Shown piece after piece: positions 1-12,420 of a stretch of DNA of 64,000 nucleotides; positions within the stretch are counted from its first letter, which is position 1, and every line of letters starts with the position of its first letter. The translations under genes were made by a program, and so were the position numbers. Location: NCBI RefSeq assembly GCF_026151205.1, contig NC_087082.1:8688901-8752900 (forward strand), in the 5' to 3' direction. Under the pieces are notes generated by a model. That model did no database searches. It was not told where the DNA came from and was given only the letters and a program-made list of their open reading frames with translations. The DNA is from Bolinopsis microptera. Its lineage: Eukaryota; Ctenophora; Tentaculata; Lobata; Bolinopsidae.

Positions 1-478
1 CACTATTTACTCGGATACATTTTTTCTCGGAATCACGCCCTTTTTTACCGCACCCATATCGCGACCCCCACTATAAATTATCTCAGCTTCTGATTGAGAT
101 ACAAAACTCAGGTATGAACCAAAATGTGCCTAAGATGCATGTTTATATTAGTGCTATGAACACATTTAAGGCCTAAGAGACTTATTTTTTGAGAAATCGC
201 CAAAAATCCGATTTTACTATATTAAAATATTTTAATGCCTATGATGAATAGAACGCTTATCTCCACTCAGAAGCTGAGATATCTTGCAATCGCTTCTCGT
301 GAGAGCGTGAAAATGGGGTATCAATAATAATAATCTCAAGATGTGTTGTGTCTGACGTCTGTCTGTTTGTGTGTCTGTCTGTCTGTGGGTAGTTTCCGAA
401 CGGCTTAATCAAGAAAACGGTAAGAGTTACGGGGCTGATTTTTTCGGTATAACCAATAACCCACCAATAACCCACCAG
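1..478. other. Non-coding start of window with CTGT microsatellite
   Basis: No exon is recognisable before the splice acceptor at about 478. A CTGT-rich microsatellite lies at about 358-387. It gives spurious open frames on both strands because the repeat lacks stop codons. The upstream exons of the gene beginning at 479 lie outside the window or are not visible. Confidence 0.5.
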
Positions 479-1446
479 GCGTGCACGAACAGTTGAGTCT
501 GTTGATACTGAAACTAGGGGTGAGTGCTAATAGCGGTGAGCCGACTATTCTCGCTGCTGTCAAGTGTCTCTCTGCTCTCCTCAACTATATCATGAGCGTC
601 GTAAAGACAGCTTTACAGGTACCTACGTTTATTTTACATGTTGTATTTTACATGTTGTATTTATGTGAAGTATGAACCTGAGTTTGAACCTGATTTATAC
701 CGTTTCATCCGATTAGCTCTCATTAGTTTCTCACTAATTTTCCGATAAAACCCATCCAACTGTTGTGTAATTTGACTATCCACCTTCAGACTAAGAACAA
801 ATCAAGCGGAGAAGAGATACTGCGGTCAAGTCAGTGTGTAGTAAATACGTGTGGAGTGTTACTGGTGTGGTATCATTACACCACTGCTCCTTCAGCTCTA
901 CTTTCTATCACGCAGTTATATGGGGGACAGTACAGGGACTTCTTAACCCCTTACAATGTTGTAAGTATTATATTTGAACACTGATAATTAGTACATTTAC
1001 CCGGCAATATACTCTACGGTACACTTTGTTGAAAAAGAAAGGATCAATTTAACAGTTCTTGAATTAGCTTCAATTTTAGAAACTCCAGTTGATGTATATG
1101 CGAAGAATAACGTTAAATTTTCCAGGATATTTTGGTGGAGTCATTAAAAGATAAAGATGATAACAGAGTCAAAACGACCCTCAAAATATTAAAACGGATT
1201 GTGAGTATTCGAAAAATTCTAATATCAATGATGGTACTACATTTTCTTGACAAACTATAAAATGTACCTTATTTCTATCACATGGAGACAATTATATTAT
1301 ATGATTGATCTAGTAGTGTGTAACAAAGTCATCTTCAGATAAGTACAGATCCCGTATTACTGAAGAGTATGATAGCCTCTACAAAAGAACAACTCAATAA
1401 AGCTGTGCTTGCTGTCAAATCTTCTTCTCCAACGTTAGTTGATTAA
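479..1446 (+). CDS. C-terminal exons of an unidentified alpha-helical (ARM/HEAT-like) protein
   Basis: Four exons can be joined with GT-AG introns, all in phase 0: about 479-618, 790-960, 1126-1200 and 1339-1446, ending in TAA at 1444-1446. They encode about 163 C-terminal residues. The translation is leucine-rich and helical, with runs such as ILAAVKCLSALLNYIMSVVK, ITQLYGGQYRDFL and VKTTLKILKRI, as expected of ARM/HEAT-type solenoids. No signal peptide, TM helix or catalytic motif is seen in this part. I do not recognise the family; the solenoid fold is inferred from amphipathic periodicity only. The consistent phases and the coding-like composition make it a real gene end. The acceptor of the first visible exon is the least certain boundary. 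Confidence 0.55.
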
Positions 1447-2695
1447 CTCTGCTTCGAAATTAACATATTGGAATTTGGAGACATAATTCTATCTAATAAA
1501 GATATCACCATGTGTCACAAAATAGAGTCTGTCCATGATCATAGTTTAATTTCTGTAACGCGCAATGTTTTGCGTATGATTAAAGCGCATTTTTTAGCAG
1601 CTAGTGTATTGTTATTGGGGCGCGGCGCACGCGCTCGCGACGTCAATTTATACACGCTTTTTCAAAGCTCTAACGAATTCCATAAATTAAGAACTGATTG
1701 CAGGATGTTGCATAGGTTAATCAACGTTAGTCCATAGTCATATATAATCGCTTACTTTCTAACCTTAATCATTGCCACAGATTGGTGCCACTCTCAGAGG
1801 AAGTTTCCAAGTTGTTACTGAAACCTGTTTGAAGAACTATTGACAAGTCCAGCTACAACAGATCTGCCGACTGCATATTTCAGATTTCACGCCCAAGTGT
1901 AGGTTTTCAACGAGAAAAGAACGGTTTTATGAACATGACGACTGTCTAATGTTTATGCACTATTATAAATTGACTGTTAAATGGAATGGTATAAGACAAA
2001 ATAGTATTTTTATTCAACTGTTAAACTATACTATCAACTACAGTAAGATGTCATACATTTGATAATAAGAACGAAATTGTCTGTCTTGTTTTGCTTCTAC
2101 TAAATTGCTCGCCCAAATCTGAACACATTTTAAAAGTGTGCTATTAGTGGCTAGTGCACACTGCACCTGGAGAAGATATGGTCTAACTAGTTGTGCCCAT
2201 CATATCTACTTGTATAAATCTTTGGGGTGGTTCCTGAGACTATGGACAACACATTCCTACACAAAAATGCTTTAGGCAAATTATTTCTCGAAAGGTTATA
2301 TATTCATGCTAATTGTCCCTTACTACTTGCTTTTTCTCACTTAATTAGGACATTTAATTTTTAAAAATCTCGAAACCGCGACCGCTAGAAATTCGAACAA
2401 CTGAAGAAACACAGTGCGTCTCGGTGTGTTTAAAGAATCGTGACTCGAAGCCACTATAATTGCAGGGTTTGGTTAAAAACCAACAATATAGAGTGCTACA
2501 TATATGAAAATAGAATTGCATTTCGTGGAATTTTCGACTCGGTCTTGCTTAATTCTGACTGTTTTATAATATGTACCTGAACCGAAGAAAAATTAATGCA
2601 ACGCAACCGGCAACACATTTTGCTCTTAGTCGCCTACCTATGTCACCTATGTTGAAACTCGTTAAGCTTAGAGAGGAGATCTCTGTGTCAATCTT

Positions 2696-3118
2696 TTAGC
2701 AAAGCAGCGAGTTTGAGTTCTGAGGAGTGTAGCCTCTGATAGGCGGCGTATCGGTAAGAGATAGCAAGAACTGGCCGATCTGCGATTTGAAACGCTCCCG
2801 GTCGCCGATGCAATTCAGATAGTACGGCATTGCATTCCACAATTTTGGGCCTATGACTGCATTATCATACAGTGGCTGGTTTGCTGCTAAACTGTGTCTG
2901 CATGCAGAATGCAGATGGAATGACCGCAAGGTTTCCAAAACGTGGCCTGGAGACAAACTGCAAGTCAATGTCGTTGCTGGTAATTGGTGATGGAGAATCT
3001 TCCACATATGAAGTACTAAGTAGAATAAACCTCTCCCTTCGATGCTGTAGAGACAGCTCTCGTTTCTGGTAGATAAAGTTGTCTCGGAACGGCCGAGTGA
3101 TATGTTTTTTTGGTACAC
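2696..3118 (-). mobile_element. LINE (non-LTR retrotransposon) 3' fragment
   Basis: A 140-codon minus-strand frame matches the conserved tail that follows the reverse transcriptase in many non-LTR elements. It has a MWKILHHQLP-like helix, then LYDNAVIGPKLWNAMPYYL, a fragment resembling FKSQIGQFL, and the terminal IRGYTPQNSNSLL. The equivalent motif in the family is roughly a tryptophan/leucine-rich WNxLP block, then FKxxLxxFL, then GY...NSLL. No RT or endonuclease is attached, so the copy is 5'-truncated, as is usual for target-primed insertion. Confidence 0.7.
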
Positions 3119-3283
3119 GATATGCCGTCTTGGCCAGTGAAATGCTGTTTCGGTACGGAATGCATCGTCTCGTTACGACATCATGGCACGATCTGTTTTC
3201 AAAGGACGAGTCGCCTCAGGTTTTATTTGCATTTCCGCAGGAAAACAATAATATTATCGTGCATCAAGTTGAATGATTAGCAG

Positions 3284-4022
3284 AGGCACATATTAGGTGC
3301 GGTAAAAAAAATCGAAATTATGCGGTACCGCACTCGACTATAAAGGTAAAATGTGCGGTAAGGTGCGGTAAATTTTTCATAACGGTCCATGACGTTGTGA
3401 TGTAATATAGAGTAATCAGATATTGTGGTGAAGTTACGAATGTTAACTGATACACTATAATCGAAGTACGGTAACGACGAGGGTTCCATAACGGCCTGGG
3501 TCACGGTCCCGAAAGGGCCTTGGTCACGGTCCCGAAAGGGCCTGGGTAACGGTCCCGAAAGGGCCTGGGTCAAGGTCCTGAAAGGGCCTGGGTCACGTGG
3601 TAACCGGGTCACGTGGCCTAGGCATGAGCTCCAAAAGGGCCTGGGTCACGGTCCCGAAAGGGCCTGGGTCAAGGTCCCGAAAGGGCCTGGGTCACGTGGT
3701 AACTGGGTCACGTGGCCTAGGTATGAGTTCCAAAAGGGCCTGGGTCACGGTCCCGAAAGGACCTTGGTCAGGGTCCCGAAAGGGCCTGAGTCATGGTCCT
3801 AAAAGGGCCCGACTTTTAACATATTTTGGTTTTTACACTCGAAAATCTTAACGCGAAAATTTCAAAATTATGCGAAATTACGCGGAAAATGCTAGATTAT
3901 GCGGAAATATGCAGAAAATTACAAAATGTGCGGAAATGTGCGGAAAACAATAAATTATGCGGAAATGGGCGGAAAACGGTAAATTGTGCGATCCCGCACC
4001 CATCGCACCTAATATGTGCCTA
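3284..4022. mobile_element. TIR-bounded non-autonomous DNA element carrying a minisatellite
   Basis: The two ends are inverted copies. The left end reads GGCACATATTAGGTGCG at 3285-3301. The right end is its exact reverse complement at 4004-4020. The flanking GATTAG (left) and TAATC (right) extend the similarity. Between the ends lies a 23-bp minisatellite, followed by AT-rich degenerate ATGCGGAAA repeats (about 3842-3990). No transposase frame is present. A clean target-site duplication could not be assigned, so the superfamily is unknown. Confidence 0.55.
3493..3804. repeat. 23-bp minisatellite with interspersed 53-bp variant units
   Basis: About nine copies of a GGCCTGGGTCACGGTCCCGA-type 23-bp unit run head to tail. 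Twice a unit is replaced by a 53-bp version containing CACGTGGTAAC, GGGTCACGTGGCCTAGG and ATGAG. This gives a higher-order pattern. It is GC-rich against an AT-rich background and open in two frames, so the overlapping short frames there are not genes. Confidence 0.85.
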
Positions 4023-4029
4023 ATCATTG

Positions 4030-6840
4030 ATTAGGCGATTATTTATTAGCCGCATATTATGATAGGTCGAAAGGTAATTATTTCTTCTAGCAGCTACATA
4101 GAAGAAACAATTATCTTTCAACGTATCATTCATCAGGTTGTTTTAATATGAGAATCTTGTTTCGGTAAGATATCTCGTCTCTGTAAGGTGGAGTAGATAT
4201 TATGGAGTCGTCTTAGTTCTATTATATGTCATTATATTTTTGGTTCGATATCGCCTTTTGGTTAAAGATATTGTCTCAGAAAGCTCTAGTATTTTATAAT
4301 TGAAGAAACCCAAGACCTAATTAGATCGTTTATGTTTGTTGGTCTGTCAACTTGTCCTTCCAGAAAGTAACACTACATATATTAAATTTTCCTACGTTAG
4401 CCGGCCGATAACAATCACATAATTAACACCTCTTGTACAAAGTACATACAAATTGTGCTTTAACAACATCCCATTTGTATTCTAGACAGAGGTGCGTGGT
4501 AATGATTGGATAATCGTTATTTATACTTGCTGGACAGATCTCAGTAGCCACGTTAACAGTTAGTGTGATAGTTTACACGATCTTGAAATTAGTAGAAGCG
4601 TTTAAATAATCCGACTAAATCAACAATCAGACCGAACTGACGTTGTGAAATGGATTAATCTCTTTCAGGGTAGAATAATATACAGCTGTTCTACTGAAAT
4701 TTGAATTATTTAATACCTTTGCCACGTGTGCCGATGCTGCTTAGATACTACTACTAAATAGGTAACAGTAAAAATAGTTTTCTTTTCAATACCAGCACCT
4801 GGCTCGCGGGGACAGCATCTGCTTAGCAAGGTGTTGCGAGTGTTGCTTTATGTCAACAGCTTCTACCAACTACAAACTATACTTCAGCTTTACCTCATGA
4901 CGTTTATCCACAGTTAGTTGTCTTCTTCTCTTTAGGCCTGACTCTTGAGACAACAATTTTTTTAGCCGTCTCAAAAATAACTGTAGTTTGACTGAATCTC
5001 TCACGTGTGCTTGGAGGCAGATAGCATAGATCGGTTATATTTAGCGTTAATAATTATGTGACGATAGAAGGAGTGGTATTCTTTAACCATACCGCGATGT
5101 ATTCTGATTCTCTAACAGTGGTCTCTGCCAACTCCGAGACAGAAGCACTCAAATTCCGAGTTCTGTGCTTTGATCGAGGCTGATGTTGAGGCGGTAAGGA
5201 TAATAGCCGTTCCTTTGAAATTTGAGGGATTTATTTACATCATTACTCTTTTACATTACTGTTTAAATCTGCGAGTATATTATGATACCAAATTTACGAG
5301 ACACACAAGCATTTGTTGTTTATAACCGGAGCCTGTTTTATAATTGACCACCAATGACCTGATATATAAACTTCAAATTAGGCTCCATTCAGTAACTCAG
5401 ATAACGCGCAAACTCACCGTATTTTACCTGACATTGTGTACAACTTGTAGACGTTTAATAGTAATACTGTACTATTATCAGTATATCGTGGCACCACCAA
5501 ATTATAATGGTACTGATGTACGGCTAGCTTTGTGGCTAGGGAAGCTACACTGCTATACTAGATTAACAAATATAATGGTTATTGTAGGTCCAATAGTATT
5601 GCTCTGTAGTACCGGGTAAGGGACCAGGGAGGGGGAACTAGCTGGAGCTATCAGTATAATATCAGTGTTTCCGATCATTATACCAATTATTTAGCTTCTA
5701 TCGTACGCCCAAACTTTATAATAAGGCTTATAGTTTCTAGCTTCTCGAGTACCCACTTCCGCGTCTGCTTGTTGCTTATTAGTCGGGATCAATGCTTATA
5801 ATAAGAGTACAATGAGCTGTTTTTGAGGACCAGGCCTGCATGTTTTGCTTTTGCTAGTTCTTTCGGTTGTTTGTGGAATGTTCCTCTTTAAGTACTTTTA
5901 TTTTTGTCTTTGCTTGCTCAATTAATTAAATAAGCTTCAACTTAATGATTCATCACATTTACTAGTCTAAGCTCATTATCTTATTCTCAGTACAAATATG
6001 ATATCACGTAATATGTCCAGTAAAGACAATTTTTCTAATATTTGACGTGGATTTCGCCAATTAAGCCAGACTTATAATTGTAAAGCCAACAAGCCAAATG
6101 TTTACTTTTATTAAGTGGGCAGTGGTATGTACCGAATACAGTTCAGTTTATAACAGTGATTCGCTTAGCAACGCAATTGAACTTGTCATCACATTGACGA
6201 CGAGAAATTTAAAAGTTTGTCGAAGTTTTCAGCTCTGAACATTATCCATCCAATAGCCTTTTTATATACGGACCTTTTAAGCGTTTAGCCATATATACTG
6301 CTTATAATTACAAGCGACCCTAATTAATTAAGGAGGCTCGCTTATAATTTTGGCCACTGCTTATTGTGTATTGAATAATTTTACTCATTATATAAAGAAA
6401 GTCAAATTAATTAATTTAAGAAATTTAGCCTTGAATAAGCCATAAGGTACTGTGGAGAACATTATGATTAAAGTGTCACAAAACGTGTCTTAATGCTAAA
6501 GAGAGAAATTATGCGGCTGTGAGTAAATTTATTAGTCGTCTTTTTTGTTAAAAATTGAATTTTAATTTAAAGCCGCGATGATGCTGAAGGTTTCGTAGCA
6601 ACTAGTCTGATTTCCACGTCATGTTGTTCATTGACGTTCGCTTACAGAAGCCGCCGCACCACAACGTTTAAGAAATATATTAACTGACTTCATTGGGTCG
6701 AACGTTACATTGGACGTTCAAACAAATTGCGCCCATAATTTTGTCCTCCCAAAATTATATCCGTCCATCTAATGTCTGCATAAATATGGTCCGATGAGGA
6801 AAACTCAATCGATACTTTGTGTGCCATGAATGGACTATAA
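4030..6840. other. No recognisable gene
   Basis: AT-rich sequence with many stops in all frames. I see no exon chain, RNA gene or clear repeat. The palindrome GCCTAATCATTGATTAGGC at 4018-4036 sits at the right edge of the preceding TIR element. A 91-codon frame at 5344-5619 has no protein-like features. Confidence 0.4.
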
Positions 6841-6843
6841 CTA

Positions 6844-7610
6844 CAGGGTGGGCCAAAAGTCAGTGGACATACGTTGGCCTTAATAGCTCAGTCACTGAGT
6901 GCCCAATTGAAATAATTCTTTATGGTATGACTTACTACCACCACTGGTTCGAGGAATTTGTCAAATCGAAAAATATTCGAGTTCATTTTTTTCAAATGAA
7001 GGTTCATTTTTGCATTTATTTGATAGTTTGGATAGTCCGATTGAGCTAAATTTAATGAATTGTGTTTGGCCATTCGAATTACGTTTGTCCTGAAAAAATT
7101 AGAACTGTAAGTGTAGCTTAGCTTCTCAGATGAGCGAGATATGAAGCATAACGAGTTTATTCATTACGTGTGATCAGGTGATTGGTTTACCTAATCACGT
7201 GATTAGGTGACCCCGTTAACCACCCCGTTAAACATTAAGGGTACCCACTTAAGGTGTCTTGTCACGGTGTCACATAATCACCCGGTCAATTTTGTTAACG
7301 AGATACAGAAAATGCTTGATAAATTCGTCATTTCTAATCCGTTTTGCCTCATGTTTTCAGATCATATGCAACATTTAATAATCTACCGTGTCTAAAAATA
7401 TTAGGCGTTCAGCATGTTCAGAGAAAAAAATATAGGTGTTTTAATATTGAATGGGCGTGGTCTAAAATATTCGAATTTTCAAATTTTGACGACGGAATCC
7501 TCGAACCAGTAAGTACAGTATGCCATCTGCAAAGCAACAGCTCTCAAATATAAAACACGGCGGAGCTATTATAAGGCCAACGTATGTCTACTGACTTTTG
7601 GCCCACCCTG
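6844..7610. mobile_element. Mariner/Tc1-type MITE with TA target duplication
   Basis: The left end begins CAGGGTGGGCCAAAAGTCAG just after TA (6842-6843). The right end is the inverted copy ending at 7610, followed by TA (7611-7612). The inverted repeats extend about 45 bp with few mismatches. The sequence CAGGGTGKNCCAAAAGT is the classic mariner-like terminus. The 767-bp interior has no transposase with DDD/DDE-like blocks, so this is a non-autonomous copy mobilised in trans. Confidence 0.85.
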
Positions 7611-8211
7611 TATAAGTGAACATAAACAGACCGTAGACTTATTGGCAACCGCTATCGTTTCTACTTGCCCTCGTTGAATAATTGCCGATCAAAGGAGACT
7701 CGGCGAATTGAGGGACAACAGTCTTACACAATTTATCGAAAATTCCTGAGATGCCAACAGTGCACAACTCTTAAAACAAAAGCTTTACATACATAGAACG
7801 TACCCTTTTGAAGATCAATCCCCTCGTGAGCACCCTTTAGGATTTCTTGATAATTTTGTCTATGTTGTTAATTGCATATGACTATGAGACGAGTGCAGAG
7901 TTAAGTGTAAGACATGACTTTTTTGAAAAACATGCAAGGTTATTTATTTTCGAATGCGAAATTTTGAAAGTCACCTATACTTTTATACAATACAATTAAC
8001 TTTTCGAAGCTTATATAACCAATAACGCAGCTCTTGTTACGAAGGAAAATGATAATTTACTTTTCCGATAAATTTTCTCCAAGCTAAAACATTGTTTTCT
8101 TTGGTAATGCACATTTTTTGTATTATCTATTAAATAGCTTGAAGTTCTTTTATCGGCTGTTTTTGTTACAATTTGTATTCAGTACAATTATTTCCCTAGT
8201 TTTATCCAAAT

Positions 8212-8822
8212 CACCCCCTTGACGCGATCAGGTAATCACGCACATTTTGAAAATTTCGCAACAGTCGCCACTGTTTGTACTTGTAGGTGTGGTTGGCACA
8301 ACAATCACACCTTGATATTTTCTAGGCTAGTAGTAGTGTGCATCTTGTAAAGAATCGTTGTGGTTGCTCTAACCAGAGCCCTCTCGCTTGCAGTAGCGCG
8401 CGACCGCCGTCGCGGCAAAAGATCCTACTTGTGAAACAAGCGCGTCACGCAGTACGCGTAGGCACATGGCTATGTGAAGTTGTGGCTGGCTATCCATGCA
8501 GCTAAAAACGAACAGTTTAACTGCAACACAGCTCATATTACCAACCTACAAAGATGAATTTGTTTTTTAAATTGGAAATTTTCGCTGATCGGTTTCGTGA
8601 CCTTGGAGTAAATTTTCAATCTAACTCTAAGATAAATTCGTTTTTACCTGCATGGATAGCCACAACGATTCTTTACAGGATGCACACTAGCCTAGAAAAT
8701 ATCAAGGTGTGATTGTTGTGCCAACCACACCTACAAACAGTGGCGACTGTTGCGAAATTTTCAAAATGCGCGTGAAATAAGAAATTACCTTATCGTGAAT
8801 ACCTGATCGCATCCAGGGGTGC
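8212..8822. mobile_element. Long-arm foldback element (MITE)
   Basis: The two halves are inverted copies over more than 130 bp. CACCCCCTTGACGCGATCAG at the left matches the reverse complement of the right end (GATCGCATCCAGGGGTG). Similarity continues through TTTTGAAAATTTCGCAACAG, GGTGTGGTTGGCACAAC and AGAATCGTTGTGG. A second nested inverted pair (GGCTATCCATGCAG against CTGCATGGATAGCC) lies nearer the centre. The middle, 8395-8470, is GC-rich. There is no coding capacity. A target-site duplication is not obvious. Confidence 0.75.
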
Positions 8823-9667
8823 ATATGTTATATACTAATATAGTCCTTAGATCAATTATTGGGCGATGGATAAACATATAAAATATAAAATAACACTTTT
8901 CAATTAAACGACCAGGTTTTATTGGTATTTAGAAATTCTTAAATGTCAGAACTATAAATATAATTTTCATGGTGCTTTAAACTTGATGACGTACATATTG
9001 GTTAGATTAACATGTTTTTAATTGTCTGGCAGTTGTTATAAACGTTGAAGTTACGACCAGCAATGTTTTTTAGTAAACAAGGTCACCATATCACACTAAA
9101 TCGTTTAATTGCAGTTAATTTGAGGTTTAATGCAACAAACAAACATTATCCCCCTTTTGTGAATAAAAATAATTAATATGTCAAAAATTGCCAAAATTAA
9201 ACTCGTGAGCAATTTGCCATTTTCTGTTTACAACCAAGACAGCCCATATAAATTGCTGCTATTCACAGTTTGGTCCGTTCGTATCAACGAGATTGCTGTC
9301 TACTTTTAGATTGGAAATTTATTCACAGTTGACACTTGACAGTACCTTGTAACTTTGTAATTAAACTTTAATTTGTCTCTAACACTCGCGAACGTATTAA
9401 TGTCACAAATCAATAACATTAACAATAAGAATTTATAACTTACAGCCGTCTGATACAATGATTTGTTCGATTGAAGTAATCAAATCAAATGGGCATGAAG
9501 CGGAACAACGATCTTAAAATTTAACTTAAAGTCTTGATAAAGAACAATGATGATAGCATGTTATACACGACACGTGTTGTAACAAACTGATCTGTTGATG
9601 TTAATGTTATAACCGCTTTCCGTATAATAACTGTAACGACTATTTTGTCTCCCTGCATTCAATCTTT

Positions 9668-9768
9668 CAATGTTACCAATATTGTCAGATCTCAACCCAG
9701 CATTCAATGTTACCAATATTGTCAGATCTCAACCCAGCATTCAATGTTACCACTATTATCAGATCCCC
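9668..9768. repeat. 37-bp tandem repeat, 2.7 copies
   Basis: Two identical 37-bp units begin CAATGTTACCAATATTGTCA at 9668 and 9705. A diverged partial third follows at 9742-9768. No function is evident. Confidence 0.9.
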
Positions 9769-9769
9769 A

Positions 9770-12420
9770 ACTCCCTGTATACGACAATTGTCATTAGTCA
9801 CATGCCATCCCAACTCATTATTCACATATTGAATTGAGACGCACGTGTATAATGTTTAATTGTAAAACGTGTAATGAGCGACTCTTATTACGCTAGTCAG
9901 AGTACCTCTGAATGTGGGGGGTTAAGAGTCAGGCAGGCGTCGTGCTGAGGGAAAGCTCCGATCCTACAACATGAAGCTACGGCAGTACCCGCTGTGTACC
10001 CGCTGTGTACCTTCCCGAATTGTATTGAAATATTGGGGATACTGCTGTTTGCATCTCTCCCAGTCAAGATTGATATTGTGACTTATATCTGTGTGATTTC
10101 AATTTCATGGTGCAGATCAAGTTTCAACTTTGAACTTTACAATTTTTTGTAGATGGAACCGTAATCTTATAACTATCTTTAATTCTAATATTTTGAGTCT
10201 CTCTCTCTGTTCTGGTGAACGGTTTCTGGCCTCTTACTAAAAAGATGGAGGCCTTATCACCGTGCCCACAGAATGAAACTCCTGCTATAGCTGCATGCCA
10301 GGACTCCCTGGGTCATCTAGTACCGGTCTATTTGTAATAACCGTAAGTGACTCTTCAAATCTAGACACATATTTGTACGATGTACATGTATTGATAATAC
10401 ATTAATTGACTTTTGATTAATTAACTAACTAGAGTTTAAGTTAAACTTCATATAATAATAGGAATATCAGCTAATTCACCAGAATCCTCTATATTAATAT
10501 ATAACCACCAGTCAGGGCACGTCACGGCCACGCACAATCGCACACGATTTGATATGATTGCAATTTACCAAGAATAGGAGGCGTTATTGGGCAGCTAAAA
10601 GCAATAACCATGCACAATTGTGTGTATAGAACCAGCCATCAGTAGAGCACGTGGCTGGCAATGTGGTTCAGGGTTGACTGAACGTTATGACGTTGTCGTG
10701 ATGATCGGGACGGTCAATGGCGCACTGTTAAATTGGACTGTAAGGTGTTTGATATTGCCATTGTTACAGGACAGTGTCCCATTAGGGACCTCCATCTACT
10801 TTTAACTTTTGTTTAAAAATGTCCCAGCCTTCCTTGTTAACCTCTTTATAAGCATCTAGGTTGGTTAAATTCGTTCGCAATTGTTAAAATTGTAGCTTGA
10901 CCAGCAAAATTAAATCGGAGATCAAAATCTGAATTTGGCAATAAATTCGTATAGTCATTATATATATATTTAATAAACTTTCAAATTGTTACACAAATAA
11001 ATCATTTCATTTCAAAGAAAATTCGCCGAATAATCTTACATGCCTTGACAAGTGACCGAGTGTAAACAAAATTAGGGAGACCGAAACACCAGTTGACCAG
11101 TAAACTGGTCGTAGCAATTATAAGTATTACATCGGGCCCTATATACACCTATTATAAGTGAAGCGATGCTGCAACCAAGGCATGCTAGGTTTATTCCTTT
11201 GGACTAATAAGGCTACAGCCTAAAATATAAATATAATAACAATGTACCATAAGTATAATTATAAACACAATTTATTAAACATATTTTATTAATTACATAT
11301 ATTATTTATTTGATATTTAGATATAAAACTTAATAGGCTTCAGCACTTTAGGTTAATATGAATATCAATAAGGTAACCGCGATTTCTGCAGTAAAAAGTT
11401 TATTCGTGATCTTTTCGAAATAATCTCTTATTATACTTAGTCGTAATCCTAGTCGTAATCTGAAGTCATTATCATAACCAACTTCAGAACACAGATCTGA
11501 GATCTGATTATTGGTAATCACACCATTATTATACCTAAAAAGGGTGACACAATATAACACCATTGTTATGGTTAAATGACCAATCTTGCATGTCATTACC
11601 CGAAAAAACCGAGTATACTCGTAAGATATGAGCTGGTAGATATGGAGAATATAGAATTACTCGCCTATAACCCTTATCACGATTCACGAGGTCAGCCATC
11701 TCCTCATCTCCTCATCTAATCTTACAGCTTGTTATAATCTCAGCCGATGCTAGCAAGGAGAGTGCGTTATTATTCATATGCTGGTTACCTGGCATGACAC
11801 ATAAACAGCATAACAACACAATTAATAAGCCTACCAGTCGCCATTAGATCGTTTAATTTCATGATTAATTCATGATTATCTGCCCTACTATACATCAAAC
11901 CAGTGCAGTAATATATCTTTGTGTAACCTGTGCTTTCGCGGGCTTTCCTCCAATTTCCACCTCAATTGTCAATTTTATTTGTGTATGGGAGAGTGCTCAA
12001 TGTTTCGGTAAAGCTCTGATTCTGTGAACCAAGAGCTCACAACTTTCAGTGCCATTTTCATTCCGTGGAAATGCACGGCCATGTTGCTCGTCATTAACAA
12101 AATAATGTAAAGACGTTCGTATAATTGTTTAACTGTTATAGTACTATTAGTTTGACGCTGAGTAGTTTGGGCTTTTAAACGAGTTAACGGCCGTAAGATG
12201 CACGAGTCAGGAGCCGTAAAACTGTACTAGGAACAACGATTCCTATTTTTGGGATTAGGTTTAGATTAAATTTCGAATAAAGTGGGAATAATTCGTCAAC
12301 TATTTAGAATTTCTCGAATGAAAGAAGAATGGTCAATTTTAGAATTAATCAATACAAGGGTACCTGCCCTCGAAATAGCTTAAATTTATTTACATCATTC
12401 AGTAGTGATCTGTTATAAAA
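9770..12420. other. Non-coding stretch upstream of the 164-aa gene
   Basis: No exon chain or RNA gene is recognisable. The stretch is AT-rich with scattered short frames only. The 5' UTR and promoter of the gene starting at 12421 presumably lie at the right end, but no motif can be assigned with confidence. Confidence 0.4.

Noticed and set aside
257..475. Open frame containing a TDRHTNRQT run on the minus strand
   Set aside because: The run is the translation of a CTGT microsatellite. There is no splice or domain support.
1780..1900. Possible extra exon after the ARM/HEAT-like gene's stop (acceptor AG at about 1790)
   Set aside because: All frames stop quickly and the preceding exon already ends in a clean TAA. 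There is no continuing donor.
3597..3851. Repetitive SRKGLG-type protein frames on both strands at 3.3-3.9 kb
   Set aside because: They are open because the 23-bp minisatellite lacks stops; no gene structure surrounds them.
5344..5619. 91-codon plus-strand frame
   Set aside because: Composition is not protein-like and no neighbouring exon or motif supports it.
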